Assembly: GCF_041146795.1 (NCBI RefSeq)
Contig: NC_135182.1
Location: 1,312,501 to 1,376,500, forward strand
DNA from: Maylandia zebra
Lineage: Eukaryota > Chordata > Actinopteri > Cichliformes > Cichlidae
Direction of reading: 5' to 3'
Length of the DNA stretch: 64,000 nucleotides
How positions within the stretch are numbered: position 1 is the first letter of the stretch; the number at the start of each line of letters is the position of its first letter. Shown in pieces: positions 34,697 to 48,300 of this stretch. The notes below the pieces were generated by a model. That model saw nothing but the letters and a program-made list of their open reading frames with translations, ran no database searches and had not been told where the DNA came from. The translations under genes were made by a program, and so were the position numbers.

Positions 34697-37600
34697 CTGT
34701 TGCAAAGCCTCAAGAACAGAGATGAAGCAGCTGAGTGGGAAATTTGTTTTTATTGGTAAAGACAAGACGTGGAGCTATTTGAAGAATGATCCATTCAAAG
34801 AAGAAGAAAAAGAAGCTACAATGTCGCTATTCATACTAGAAAGTACCACTTCAGGGTCGACTACATTTCAAACAGGTATTTCTTTGCGCTGTCGTTTTGG
34901 ATGCTTGTGACTGAGTTAATAGCTAATACGCAGAGGCCTCCTCATACTGGCAGCATCTGTTTGAGGCTCTCTGACACTGTGGAATGTGCCTTTATGTGGC
35001 ACTGCTGCATATTTCTTGTAACTGCACCATAGCAATGATCTGACTGTATATGTATCTATCAATATTTTATTATGTTCAAATAAGATATGCTTAGGAAAAA
35101 AGAGCCCCTCCACCCCCACAATAACGACTAAAAAGAATAAGATTGTGAAGTTGAAAAAGAAGAAACAGCTGCAGTGAGGCTTTTAGAACAGACAGCATTG
35201 ATGTGGAAATGGGTTGTGATTTATGGCTGGGCCATCTGGCTTCTTACAGCTCACTAAGCTCTGTATGCCACTAAAGCTGGGGACACATGGGGACAAGTGC
35301 CCCAAATGGCAAAAAGTTGAAACCTCCAGAGCTGGAAAAGGAAGCCCAGGTGGCGCTGCCTGTGCACTTCCTCCAACAGTCACTGGAGGGTTTTGCTAAA
35401 CACCTGCCTGATTGTTTCACCTGTGTTGATTTCATCTGTGTGTTATTCCTTACCTGTTTATCAAACAATTCCCATATATATATGTAATTCTATCTTCTGT
35501 CTTCTTAGTCATTTGCATGTGTTTTACACATGACACATACTCATTTGAGTCAGTGATCCTCTTGTCTGTGTTTTTGCTGCCTGAACTTTCTGACACATTT
35601 TTAATTAAATATCTGACGAATGTTGGTGTGCTCTGTGGTCCAAAAAGTCTCTGCTTGCTGGTTTTTACTGAGCACAAACTTCCTGAATGTGATATTTGTT
35701 TAGCCTCTTACTTACCACCCTATTGTCCAAATATGGTCACTTCTGGCTTCAAAACACCAACGTTTCAGTGGCCAGAACACAAAATTCAAATGCAAAACCA
35801 GCGGTGAGCCCACAGTGGTAATGCCATGTTTTATAACCTTTATGCAAATTTTGATGCACATACATGCAATATAACAATAATAATAATGATGATTATTATT
35901 ACCACTAATAAGCTGCTATTGTCAGATTTTGTCTTTGCCCTAATTTATCAAAGGTCAGCTGGTACTAATAGTCGACATGAATTAGCAGGTCTCCGGCATT
36001 TTTCGCTCCATTTCAGAGCAAGAACAAGAAAAACCCTGTTACTGCTGGACAGCCGTTCATGAATTCAGCTGAACAATTTCAGGAGAGTGAGGTGGTTCTC
36101 TTGACTTGGACACGCCTCCTCCAACAACTGGGTATAACAGCGGGGGCATCCAGGGTGTCTGCACAGTGTCCTTTGTATAGAAACATACAGACAATGTTCA
36201 GTGTCCTGTTTGTGATGACTGGTATTCAAGGTTCGTGGTCACAGCAGTGATGGAGAATGGAGGTCATAATTTCCCAGCACTGTTCATGACTGATGTTAAA
36301 GAAGTAGGGAGCAGGTGAATGAAGAACTTTTTGATGGTGTTTTAGGCTATTGTTATATACTCGTATCCTCCGATGTTATTATTGCTATTACGCTTCAAAT
36401 AAATCAAATCGTTCAAATTATTTATTGACGTTAAAATATTATCATTAACTTTCTGATGTCCAATATTTTTCTAGCTGTCGACAACACAGACTTGGTCATC
36501 CATGACAGCTTCTCCTTGTCAAGAACCGAAGTTCAACACACAAGCTGGACCCAGGAGCAGAACACACACACAGCGGTACGAGAGAAAAAATAAACTTTAT
36601 TATAACTGAGAGTGTCCCGGGAGAGTAGAAGGGAGAAAACGCACGGAACCAGAGAAACCGAGGGACCGGGAGAAGAATTGCGCAGGAAACGCCGAGAGCG
36701 GGACCGTGGGAGGGATGATAGCGGGGCCAAGGGAACCGGAGAGAGGGGTGAGGGTCCGTGGGGAGAAGCTCCAGAAAGGGCGAGGCGGCTGGGGTTGATC
36801 GTGATCCAAATTCTGGACAGGCAGGTGGACAGGCTGGTGACTCAAAACACGCCGAGCAGTGATCTGGGTATACAAGGCAGAGTTAGTACTAGTTCACACG
36901 GATAGGATTGCCTAAGGACTTTCCCGTAGGTGTGCGTTACCGCTGAAGGACGATTACGGACTGGCGTGGAGCAGCAGGCTGAGCAGGATTAAATGGTCCA
37001 CCTGGTGATCGCCTGGGATGGGATGCAGGTGTGGAGTCAGCGGCCACGCCCACGGGAGTGGGCATCCCATCAGCACCTCAGACGCCGGGCCGCGGACCAT
37101 GACAGTCCTCCTTTTCTTCATCACCATCTATCTTCAGGTCCCTGAGGAATTTTTAGAGGGGGACCATCTTCCTGATGTATTCCCAGATGCTCCATGTTCC
37201 ATCCCAGATTGTTCCCCTGGCTAATCCTCGCCCTCCTCTTTGCTCAAAGGGCCTCGAGATGTTGGCTGGAGACCTCCATGCAGTGTGAGGAACTTTCTGT
37301 CTTGACATCAGTGGCATCTTGTAACCGTTCGGCCACGCTCACAGTCCGAGTGACATCCTAATGTCATCCATGAAAAGCAGGTGGATGATGGTCCCTCCAC
37401 TCCTAAATCTACATCTGTACCCACACGCAGTGATGAGCTGGTGTCGGGGGTGGAGGAGATAAGAGATTACATTGTGTCGAACGATGGGACAGGTGATGCA
37501 GTCGGGTCAGCTCGTTGCGCAGTAAGGTTAGACAATCTGCCTCTGGGAAACGCATAACTGGCTCTTCTGCTCAGTGTTTCTAACAGTAATGTGTGAAAAT

Positions 37601-37756
37601 GTCAAAGCTTGGAAGGAAGATAAGAGCAGACATGTGGACACATTTTGTATTTGATGTCAAGGAAAAGAAGGTCTTTGATTAGGCTGCTTTATAGCATCAT
37701 GAGGGGTGTTTCAAGTGTACCAGGCATGGGTACAGATGAAAAGAATAACCCTTTTT
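34695..37756. other. Unassigned sequence
   Basis: No gene recognised. About 36510-37110 is purine-rich and bounded by CATGACAG-like words, suggesting a non-autonomous repeat without verified ends. Confidence 0.35.
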
Positions 37757-38221
37757 GGTAGCACTTTACAATAAGTGCACACTATTAGGCATTAGTTAAT
37801 GGTTACTTAATTATCTCTACAGCGTCTACAAAGTATTTCTCATAATCAGTTAATCGTTTACAAGCACTGCTTTAAACTCTTTATTCACGATGAATAAGCT
37901 GATGTATAACACTTTTTATTAATTATGTTTTCATGTTCTAAAACTCATTGAAGAATCATTTATAAACACTACTCTGCATCAGTTACAAACCAGTCATTTC
38001 AGGATGTTCAATGGTATACAAAATCATTGGTAAAAGGTAAGTAGATGGTTAACACACCCTACATAATACTATGAACTCTACATGTACCACACAAACTAGT
38101 TTCATACCAGATGTTTTATAAACACTGAATATCAGGGTTACATCAGTCAGCTGCTATATCTTAACAGATGTCTTACAATACATTTGTAACTGTCACTTAA
38201 GGACTGCCAAAGCTGTAACTC

Positions 38222-38615
38222 ACTATCGACCAACTTCTTTTTCGATAGATTATCTATAAATACTCATAAATACCTTAATAAACTTATTTAGGAAGTTACA
38301 AACCATTTGCTACTTGTTAGTAAAGTATCTTGAGTGAGCTCATCTAAAGTGGGGACCATATATACCTTACAACCTATTTATAGATGTGAAAGTTTCTAAA
38401 ATGCAGTGTAACAAAAACAAATGACAACACACAGGGTAGATCCAGAACGCACTGTATTTTTAAGATGCCAATCACAAAAACATCAGAACAATGCTTACAG
38501 ACTGGACACACAACTGTTGATACAAAAATAAAAACAGTGTCATAAACTATCAGCCAATATTTGAAGTAATACAGAACACGGCTGGATGCAAACCTGTAGC
38601 TCTTTACATGAAGTG
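38222..38615 (+). repeat. Left inverted repeat of the Merlin-type element (inner part)
   Basis: Its reverse complement matches 51989-52338 plus 53313-53350 at roughly 96-97 percent by eye, with a few substitutions and one short indel (GTCATTT near 38418). The stretch GAGTATTTATAG here is the uninterrupted version of the site where a pogo-like element sits in the right copy. Confidence 0.9.
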
Positions 38616-38696
38616 TTCAAATAACATTTTCAAAAAGGTGCAAAAAATAGCAGTAGCAACATTAACTTTATCTGTATTTTTTGGAAATGTCATATA

Positions 38697-39415
38697 TCAA
38701 AATGTACCATTTTTGTGCTTTTTTGCGAGCCACTCGTTCCACTCAATAACTGTGAGGTGTTCTGACAGTAGTCTATCTGTTACCCCCGAGTCTCCAGATT
38801 TGCTCCTGTAAGACCTCCAGGCTCTCTCCAGATGTTGGGTATGGGCACCTGTACGAGGGTCAACATACCACTTGCTGTGGTTAACAGTATGGTGTTCATA
38901 GCCTAAATTTGGGAATACACGATAGGCCCGCCATTCATCACTTATCACTGAGGAACAAATCCGGACATGAAGGGTAATCACAGGAACAAGATGTCTTCGA
39001 GGTCTTTTCTCCAAAAGTCGCAAGATAGGTCTTGCTTTCTCTCGATGTTTCATGCCCAGCATTCCAAAGACCCACTTTCTTCTTTTCCATCCCCCAGCCA
39101 TTCTTCCTCTCCCCTACTGATGCCGAAACAAAAAAATGAACACAAATGACTAAAAGATACTATGAAAGCTTGATAAATATATAGATGTAATATAAAATTA
39201 CAGTCACAAAAACTTACCTTTCGTTTGTGACGAAAGCGACTCTCATCAATCACAACAAACTCCCTTCGGCCACCAATCTGCTGACCTGTATGACGTCTCA
39301 ATCTTTGAACTGCAGCCACACATACCCTCCTTATTTTTCTGGGCATTTTACTAAGTCTTGTTGTGCTGCCTGCAATGGTGTCATCTATCATGTCGATTTG
39401 ACGTAATCGCAGACC
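38697..39415 (-). CDS. Merlin-family (ISXO2/IS1016-like) DDE transposase, C-terminal two exons
   Basis: Two exons on the minus strand: 39415-39218 (after a TTCTCAG acceptor, ending before GTAAGT) and 39113-38697 (after a TAG acceptor, ending in a stop). The splice keeps the frame (FRHKRK joined to GRGRMAGGWK). The product has an N-terminal helix-turn-helix-like start (GLRLRQIDM), the first catalytic Asp in VVIDESRF followed by the RHKRK block, GGWKRRKWVFGMLG, the second in ISDEWRAY, HHTVNHSKWYVDPRTGAHTQ, and the Glu in HLERAWRSY. These are the hallmarks of the IS1595/ISXO2-like DDE domain found in animal Merlin elements. About 205 residues are present; the zinc-ribbon N-terminus expected upstream was not found and may be lost behind the hAT copy at 39550. 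No internal stops. Confidence 0.82.
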
Positions 39416-39549
39416 CTGAGAAAATCTTCAGAGAAAAAAAAACATCCTTACGAAGAGTAATTTAAATCTATTTCGTTATTTTTTTTTCCTGTACACTGTA
39501 AAACCCAACAGTGCATCTTACTAAAAGAAGTAAGTTGTTGTTCTTACTT

Positions 39550-40731
39550 ACTCTTTCTCTCACCCTCTCTCTCACACTTTTTTCCCCGCTTCACTCAGCA
39601 TGCCAGCCTTGTGCTGGGCAGAGGGGGGAGGGGCGATTGTTACACTCAGTAGCACAGGAACAGAGCGGGAGGGAGAGAGAGAGCCAGGGACAACAATGTC
39701 ACATTAGGAAGGTATAATAATCATCCACAACTATTTTCAGTTGCAGATGATAAAGGATTCAGAAAGTTTATTCATGCGGGCCCATATGACAGAGAATGTG
39801 CAACTAATTTTTGTTTTCATATTTTAATTTATATTTAATTGTGTTGTGGTTTGCAGAGTTTTGTGTTGTTTCACTTTAAATATGTGAAAGGAAAAAGCTG
39901 AAAATTTAAATAGTTAAAAATTGAAATGTGAATAGTTGGTTTTTGTATTATATGATTTATTTGCTTAGGCTGCTGCCCCCGCGACCCGGCCTCGGATAAA
40001 GCGGATGAAGATGGATGGATGGATGATTTATTTATTACATTTTATGTGGAGTGAATGAATAAAAGTATATTTACGGTGGCCCCTACAGACAAAGCACATA
40101 CAAACTTCAAATCACGTACAAACTCTGGAGCATGTATAAACTCCAAAACACGTAAAAACACGTACAAACTCCAAAACACGTACAAACTCCAAAACACGTA
40201 AAAACTCAGAAGCACGTAAAAACTCAAAACATGTACAAAAGACAGCAGAAGTGCTCCAGGATGCTGGGCGCAGTGTTGAGCTTTCGTTATCTTGTGGTTA
40301 CACAAGCCAGCAAGTACCAACGACCAGATTTGGTGTGTGGTAGTAACAGCTACATGAACTTTTTTTTTAAATTATTTGAATATATATGAGTGCCTGTGTA
40401 TAAATACACAAACAACACACACATGCTTTCAATTGTGTAATTTAAGTGATCTAGTAGCTCTGCTTTGGAAGTTCAGTTCATGCTAGAAATGTGTTTTGGA
40501 GTTTGTACGTGTTTTGTCTCTAGGGGCCACCATATGTATTTATATATAAACATATATAAATAAAACCACTTTTTTTTACGTTAGTAATTCCTTTTGTGCA
40601 TAATTTTATATTATTGTTAATAATAAATTAATTAAAGCAACAAAACAACCTGAAGAGTCGGTTCGGAGCCGAAAGAGCCGGCTCTTTTTAGTGAGCCGAA
40701 TCTCTAAAATGAGCCGGAAATCCCATCACTA
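39550..40731 (+). mobile_element. Non-autonomous hAT, copy 1 (GAGCCGG family), left end missing
   Basis: Closely matches copy 2 at 50252-51511 from the CTTTCTCTCA segment through to the terminal CCCATCACTA, but its left terminal inverted repeat is absent and replaced by unrelated sequence at 39480-39549. It contains an internal short tandem repeat (ACACGTACAAACTCCAAA-type units near 40140-40230) and a GGAT-tailed insertion (39963-40022). Confidence 0.85.
39963..40022 (+). mobile_element. 5'-truncated GGAT-tailed retroelement inserted in hAT copy 1
   Basis: About 60 bp matching the last bases of the element at 5382-5952 (GCTGCTGCCCCCG..., GGATAAAGCGGATGAAGATGG, then GGAT units). ATGATTTATTT is duplicated outside (39952-39962 and 40023-40033). 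The paralogous hAT copy 2 has a single TGATTTATTT at about 50761 and no insert, an independent empty site. Confidence 0.9.
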
Positions 40732-41533
40732 TTATTGAGTGGAAAAAAGTTAGCTTGTTTATATTATGCTAACATAGCTGTGTCGCTAGCAGTCCCGTAG
40801 CACATCTTTATATACCAGCTAGCCAAACTTCAATAACCCTACAAACGTCACTGCTGTTTAGTTTTCTGTCTTCATTTATGTTGGAAGTGATAAGAAAGCT
40901 GTACGTTTTAATTTGTTTCCAAAACCCCGCAGTCAGGACATGCTATATTGTATTTAGATGGAAGCTAGCGAGCTAACTTCCTGCTAACTTCTAACTCTGT
41001 TAAATGTCATAAATTCCGTTTTCATGGATGCCTGGATGTTAAACTCAATTGTTACACCTGGTAGAGCAGAACGCTGATCATTTTATTAAAGATGAAAGAC
41101 TTAAGACAGTGTTTTAACTCTCAGTGATGCCACAGTGATCATTTGATATATGGACCTGCAGCAGAGTTTAGGCCCAGACATGGCTAGTGACGTCAGACTG
41201 AACGATCGGATTGTTTTTAACCTCATTGTATTAGCTTATTTCATTGCTAACCCCCTCCGCTTATTAGCAGCTAGCTTTTCGCTAGCTGCTAATAGGTGAT
41301 TAGCTTAGCTTAGCTTTTGGTTACATTTAAGCTTTAGATATCAGTAAAAACACTGTTCAGTTTATTTTATTAGTCATTCCTTGTGGCTTGGCTCAAGAAT
41401 TAAATGATTATTATCGCCTTTGGTGTTACTCTGGGCTGTAACTTATAATTGTGCTTTCTGTAATTTAGTTTGTCAGTCCTTCTCCAGCTATTTTGCAGCA
41501 TGTCTATATAAATTCACAATAAATGCTCTACAT
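40732..41533. other. Interior of the Merlin-type element, possible divergent promoter region
   Basis: About 800 bp between the hAT copies, AT-rich, with CTAGCTAGC/GCTAGCT-type inverted words near 41265-41300. Being between two divergently transcribed genes, it is the natural place for their promoters or 5' exons; none could be identified. Confidence 0.3.
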
Positions 41534-42029
41534 CAGGGGTGCTCAATACGTCGATCGCGATCGACCAGTCGATCGCAAAGGTAGTATTGGTAGATCGCAT
41601 GGCATTAAAAAAAGCCTATCATCCATCCCGTCACTTGATTGATACAGGGAAGCCAGTCAGATGACATCAGAATTTTTCTGACGCTTAGGTCGCTGCGCAT
41701 GCGCAAACAGCGGCGCGAAGTGTAGTAAAACTAGGGTTGCCAACCGTCCCTTAAAATACGGAATCGTCCCGTATTTAGGAACAAAAGTACACGTCCCGTA
41801 TTGAGCTAATAAGGGACGCACTTTGTCCCGTAATACAGGGAGAATCACAAAAAGTCTATAAATGTTAATGGATTTAACGCTTTGTTTGAAAACATAATTC
41901 CCAGCCCCTCTCCTGCTCTGTGACCAATGAGCTGACAGCACACTTAGCACGAGTATAACAATTCAGATTACCGCTTATCTAATTGGTCGAGGAAAGGTCG
42001 CGTGCGGAGAAGATACCGGAAGACAACAG

Positions 42030-44989
42030 ATGACCAGCATGGCCAACAGAGAGACAAACACTGACACTGCGGCGCGACTCTGGGATGACAGTACACCTTT
42101 GAACAACAGTGCTTGTTCCCCTCCTAGAAAGAAAAAAAAAAGGTTGCAAAAATACAGGGAGGAATGGGAAAATGAAAACAACTGGCTGGGAAAAGTGCGC
42201 GATAACACGTATAAAGCGCACTGCACTGTGTGCCGGCGCACTTTTTCCATTTGCCATGGTGGACTGACTGACGTTAAGCAGCATGCTTCTACTGGTGGGC
42301 ACATGATGAATATGAGGGGCGTGAAAGAAAGAGGAACCCTTGACCAATTTGTTGTCCACCAGGCCACGGCAGAAGCAGATATGGTATGTAAACATTGTTG
42401 TTTTTTTAAACCCTCTGGTTAAGGTTAATATGGGCATGTGCAGTGAATATCAGCGCTATGTGGCCAGAAGTTTGATAATTTAATTTGTTTTGTGTAATAA
42501 ACAACTGCAAGGATAGATGATTACAACGAATAGATGACTAATACATAAAAGTAATACATAGATGAATAATGATGATGAGTTATGATGCATATAATCATGG
42601 GAACAAGCGGGTTTACAAACTGGAGCAGCTGATTAGCATTAGAAAAGCTGAAATAATACCTCAACTGAAGCCACAAAACCCGAATAAGTTGACACAGAAG
42701 AGACTTCAGTTTCAAGGCAAGGCAGAGATTCTTCCTTCCCACAGTGATTGTGGTCTTCAACAACTCTTTGAAGACTTGATTAGTCTGAGGTGCAACAACA
42801 CCTAATTTCCCTCTGGGATTAATAAAGTATTACTGAATTGAATATATATAAAGAATACACATTATATTGAAAACATACATATATATGACCATACCCATTT
42901 CTTACAAGTTGCATGCGTAATTTATACTTTAAAGTCAGTTGATAAACTACACAAACTATACAGATATACTGTAATATATATATATATATATATATTTTTT
43001 TTTTTTCTATTTTATAGGTGACTGCTGCAGAGGTGACCCATGTCTACCACACTGTAAAGCACGGTTTAAGTTATAACTCGGGTGACTGTGCACTCAAACT
43101 GAATGTACGAACGCTGAATGACTCCAGTATTGCCAAAAAGATGTCCTGTGGGAGGACGAAAGCTGAAGCAGTTGTCACAGATGTCCTGTCTCCAAAGGCA
43201 ATAGAAGAGGTGATCAAAAAATTGAAAAGTGGTGCAACTCCACTCCCATTCTCTCTTCACACTGATGCTTCAAACAAGGGAAATCGGAAGATGTTTCCCT
43301 TGGCCTTGCAGTTTTTTACACCAGAGGCTGGAGTTGTCAACAAGATACTGGATTTTGTTGAAAATCCAGATGAGTCTGCAGAGGGAATAGTAAAAATAAT
43401 ACAAAGCTCTCTTGAAAACGTGGGGCTATCCTTAGATCAGGTTTCTGCATTCAGTGCTGACAATGCAAATGTAAATTATGGCATCCACAACTCAGTCTTC
43501 ACAAAATTGAAAGAGACCAACAGTGAGATCCTTCGTGGCAACTGCCATGCACATATTGTTCATAACACTGTGAAAAAAGCCCTGGACAAGCTCTCAGTTG
43601 ATGTGGAAAATATTGTCCTGAAGATATACAGCTTCTTTTCCACCTCTGCCAAAAGGAGAGAGTCCCTGAAAGAGTTCTGTGAATTTTGTGACGTTGAATT
43701 CCATGATATCCTGCGCCATGTTGTGACGAGATGGCTGTCACTCAACCCTGCAATCACCCGCCTGCTGCAGAACTGGGACCCGCTGAAGTCATATCTCATC
43801 AGCATTGGTGAGGAATGTCCAAGGCGCCTGAAGGAATTGCTGAAGTTGACAGAAGATGCTGCTGGAGTTGAGGGAGAGGCAGACATTGTGGAAGTCTACC
43901 TCCTCTTCTGTAATAATGTCATGTGTCTGTTTGAAGAAGTGGTGAAAAAACTGGAGAAGAATGTAACCACGTCTGTTGACCTCTATTCCATCATGGAGTG
44001 TTTCCTGAAAAGACTTCTTCAGAGAAGAGATGATGGGTTCTACGGGTACCTAACAAGACAAAAGCTCCAGCGTCTCTCGCCATCTGATGCTGATGGTGGC
44101 AGGCAGGAGTTTACAGCCTTCCTAGACACTGCCATCAGTTATGTCCGGAAGCGGTTTGACTTTTCAGAAGAAAACTGGTATTTCCACCGGCAGCCCATCT
44201 CTCTAGCATCTGTGAAGATTTCCTTTGATGACATGGAGAAGATCATTGAACGGCTTCACCTGGCTGGCAGGTAAGAAGAAAACATTTGCCAGTGAAATGA
44301 TAAACCATGTTTTAATAGTATTGATGGTTAAAAATAAACAAATCAATTGATAGATAACATATATAAATAAAACCATAATCATTAACTTTGTTTGGAGTGT
44401 ATATACACACGCATGCAATCTTTTATACACTATTTTACAAATTCAAGGAGTTCATATACTTAATATACTTAATATAAAGTATAAATATAATAAATAAACT
44501 ATACTTATTGTATTGTTTAAATGCTATACAACGTTATAAACATATACAATACATTTTTTCCATTTATTTACCACTGTAAATGTTCTATGTACCACTTAGG
44601 ATTTAGGTCAACTTCTCATCTCTGTTGGCAGGTTAAACATCTCTATGGATGAGCTTTATGAAGAGTGTGTCACTGCAACCAGCCTTCTGAAGCACCTCAC
44701 CAAAGAACATCAGGAGAAGGAAAAGTGGCAGTCCAAGGGAACAGCAGAGAAGTGGATGGAAATTCTTCAGGCAGCTGACCTCCCCAATATGCAGGCTGTT
44801 GTATCCTTTGTACTCAGCATCCCATCTTCCACTGGGTTTGAGGAGAGGATTTTCTCTCTTATGAAGAATAAGTGGACTGATGTGCGGAACAAATGTTCTA
44901 CTGAATCAATTAGAAGTGAGCTCATTGTCAGTCTAAATTATGATATGTCTTGCTCAGAGTTTTACTCTGCAGTACTGAAAGACAAATAA
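42030..44989 (+). CDS. hAT transposase with BED zinc finger, three exons, intact
   Basis: Exons 42030-42383, 43018-44270 and 44632-44989, with GTATGT/TTTATAG and GTAAGA/TTGGCAG introns and phases that agree. The start could also be the Met at 42039. About 655 residues. N-terminal KKKKRLQKYREEW basic stretch, then a BED-type finger (CTVCRRTF...H...H, residues about 69-90); in exon 2 the catalytic core with HTDASNKGNRKMFPL, FSADNANVNYG and CHAHIVHNTVKKALDKLS, then VVTRWLSLNPAITRLLQNW; in exon 3 the C-terminal dimerisation segment (FVLSIPSSTGFEERIFSLMK). It resembles the KIAA1586/ZBED-type hAT proteins of vertebrates. No stop or frameshift, so it may be functional. Intron 1 contains a short LINE 3' end (about 42570-42840). 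Confidence 0.88.
42570..42840 (+). mobile_element. LINE 3'-end fragment in intron 1 of the hAT transposase
   Basis: Ends with TTTCCCTCTGGGATTAATAAAG followed by an AT-rich tail, the 3' signature of teleost L2-type elements. A 78-codon frame over it has no recognisable domain and is not called as a gene. Confidence 0.5.
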
Positions 44990-45290
44990 CTCCTAACTGC
45001 AGCAAGAGCTCAAAAAAAATACAAATGGAAAAAGTAGTCTGTTTCCACCTAATGTAGCATTGAGCTTGAGTTCATGAGTTTGTTGGGTTTTTTACTTCAA
45101 CGTTCAGCTACAGTCAAGGCCTTTGAGGCACAAATGTGTTTACAGGTGTTCCACAGACTTTTTTTGCACTTTTCTAATTGCACTAAATGTGCACTGTTAC
45201 AAGAATGTTTTTCTTTCTATTGTTTTCTATTAATTTATATAATTTTAGGTTAAGCAGGACAGAGTTCTTTGTGTTAATTTTGTCATTTTG

Positions 45291-45293
45291 ATA

Positions 45294-45324
<31 letters not shown>

Positions 45325-48300
45325 AACTTTATTAATCCCTCAGGTGGGTTCCTCTGGGAAATTCGACTTCCAAAAAAAGCACAGCAACGACCGAAGTTAC
45401 AGTTACAGAACTGTTATATATATATATACACACACACATATATATAAATACAGAGACAAATATAAATAAAATATACAAAGGGGATAAATAGAATAAATAG
45501 GAATAAAAAATAAAAATACAAGTGAATTGCACATTTCAAGTATTGAGTCTATTGCACCGTTGACTATTTACAAAAGTATTGCACAAGGTATTGCACAGTG
45601 AGGTGCAGAGGCACTGCAGCTTAGTTGTTCCCCCCTCCTTTGTCCTCCTGTTTCCTGTTTCCCCTCCCTCTCCCCTACAGAGAGGAGTTAAACAGTCTGA
45701 TGGCGTGTGGGACAAAGGAGTTTTTAAGTCTGTTAGTTCTTGTCTTGGGGAGAAGCAACCTGTCACTGAACAGACTCTTCTGATTGTTTATGGCCGTGTG
45801 CAGAGGATGCCCAGCATTGTTCATAATGTCCATCAGTTTCTTTAGTGTCCTTTTCTCTGCCACTGTCACCAGAGTGTCCAGCTTCATGCCGACCACAGAG
45901 CTAGCCCTCCTGATCAGTTTCTCCAGCCTGCATGAGTCCTTCTTTGCTGTGCTGCTCCCCCAGCACACCACAGCATAGAAAAGTACTCCAGCAACCACCG
46001 ACTGGTAAAACATCCTCAGGAGCTTCCTGCAGATGTTAAAAGACCTCAGCCTCCTGAGGAAGTACAGTCGGCTTTGGGCTTTTTTATACAGGTGCTCTGT
46101 GTTGCATGACCAGTCCAGTTTATTGTCCACCCACAGCCCGAGGTACTTGTACTTGTTGACCACCTCCACCTCCTCCCCCTCTATCTGAACCGGCAGTGGA
46201 CCTGCTCTAGACCTCCCGAAGTCCACAACCAGTTCCTTAGTCTTTGAGGTGTTGAGTTGCAGGTGGTTTGTGTGACTCCATGCGACAAAGTTCCTCACCA
46301 GACTTCTGTACTCCTCTTCCTGATCATCCCAGATACACCCCATGATGGCTGTGTCGTCTGCAAACTTCTGAATATGGCATAATTCAGAGTTGTAGCAGAA
46401 GTCAGAGGTGTACAGGGTGAAGAGAAGAGGGGACAGCACAGTTCCCTGTGGTGCTCCTGTGCTGCTGACCACAGTGTCAGACGTGATGTCCTTCAGCCTG
46501 ACGTACTGTGGTCTGTCGGTGAGGTAGTCGGAGATCCAAGCCACCAGGCAGGGGTCCACCTCCATCCTGTTCAGTTTTTCCTGAAGCATACAGGGCCGGA
46601 TGGTATTAAAGGCACTGGAAAAGTCAAGAAACAGGATCCTGACCGTGCCTTTTCCCCCATCCAGGTGTGAGTGGGCTCTGTGTAGGAGGTACAGGATGGC
46701 ATCCTCCACTCCGACACCCGCCTTGTATGCAAACTGTAGTGGGTCCTGGGCATGTTGTACCTGTGGTCGGAGGAGGTTGAGGAAGAGCCGCTCTAGAGTC
46801 TTCATAAGATGTGACGTCAGTGCCACCGGTCGGAAGTCATTCAGCTCATTGGGCCGGTTCTTTTTGGGGACCGGGACGATGCAGGATGTCTTCCATAGGG
46901 CGGGCACTCTCCCCAGTCGCAGACTGAGGTTGAAGACTCGTTGTAGCGGCTCCCCAAGTTCAGCAGCACACGCCTTTAGCATCCTAGGACACACCTTGTC
47001 TGGGCCTGCTGCCTTTCTGGGGCGAAGCTTCCTCAGTTGCCTCCTGACCTGATCCACTGTGACACTGGGAGATGTTTGGGAGGAGGGGAGGGGGGGAGAT
47101 GTCTTGCTGCTGAGAGAGGGATTGGAGGAGGGGGGTGTCATGGTGTCAGGAAGGGGGGGAAGCGAGGGAGGTAGGAGAGTGGGGAGAGGACTCTGTAGTG
47201 AAGGTGAGGGTGAGGGTGGGGGGGTTGTGGGCTGGTCAAACCTGTTGAAGAAGTTGTTGAGTTCGTTTGCCTTCTCCACAGTCCCCCCCACTGTGCTTTT
47301 CTTGGTGTTGTGGCCTGTGATGGTTTTCACACCATTCCAGACCTCCCTCATATTGTTCCTCTCCAACTTCTGCTCCACCTTCCTCCTGTAGGTGTCCTTT
47401 GCTTCCCTCAGGCAGCGTTTCACCTCCCGCTGTGCTGCTTTCATCTCCTCCTTCACTTTGCTCCTGAAAGCCTTCTTCTTCATGTTGAGGACAGCTTTGA
47501 CTTCCTGTGTTACCCACGGTTTGTTATTAGGATAACACCGTACCGTCTTAGCAGGGGCGACCGTGTCCACACAAAAGTTGAGGTAGTCTGTAAGACAGTG
47601 TGTCGCCCCCTCTATGTCCTCACCATGTGGGCTCAGGAGCACATCCCAGTCTGTGGTGTCATAGCAGTCTCTCAGAGCATCCTCCTTTTCTGGGGTACAT
47701 CTCCGGATGGAGCGCGTTGTGACAGGCTGCCTTTGGACGAGGTGTGTGTATTGTGGCTGTAGGTAAACCAGGTTGTGGTCTGACTTCCCTAGTGGGGGGA
47801 GGGGGGTGGCTCTGTATGCATCTCTCACATTAGCATACAGTAGGTCAATTGTCCTGTTGCTCCTTGTGGGACAATTCACAAACTGGTGAAAAGCAGCCAG
47901 AGTAGAATCCAGTGTGGCATGGTTAAAGTCTCCAGATATAATAATGAAAGCCTCGGGGTTTTGTGTCTGAAGTCTTGCTGTGACTGTGTGTATTTTCTCA
48001 CAGGCAGCTGTTGCGTCGGCCCTCGGAGGGATGTAAACACACACACAGATCACATGACTGAACTCCCGAGGTAGATAATATGGCCGCAAGCTAACAGCTA
48101 GCAGCTCCAGGTCCGGACGGCATACCGAAACTTTAACGGAGACGTGTCCAGGGTTACAGTATCTGTTGTTAACGTAGACAATGAGTCCCCCACCTCTGCT
48201 TTTTCCGCTGGCCTGCGTGTCCCTATCGGCTCTCACGGATGTGAAACCGCATAGGTCTACGTTAGCCTGCGGCGTTAGCTCGGTTAGCCACGTCTCCGTG

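Noticed and set aside
42569..42805. 78-codon plus-strand frame in intron 1 of the hAT transposase
   Set aside because: No domain recognised; it ends in a LINE 3' tail and lies between well-supported splice sites.
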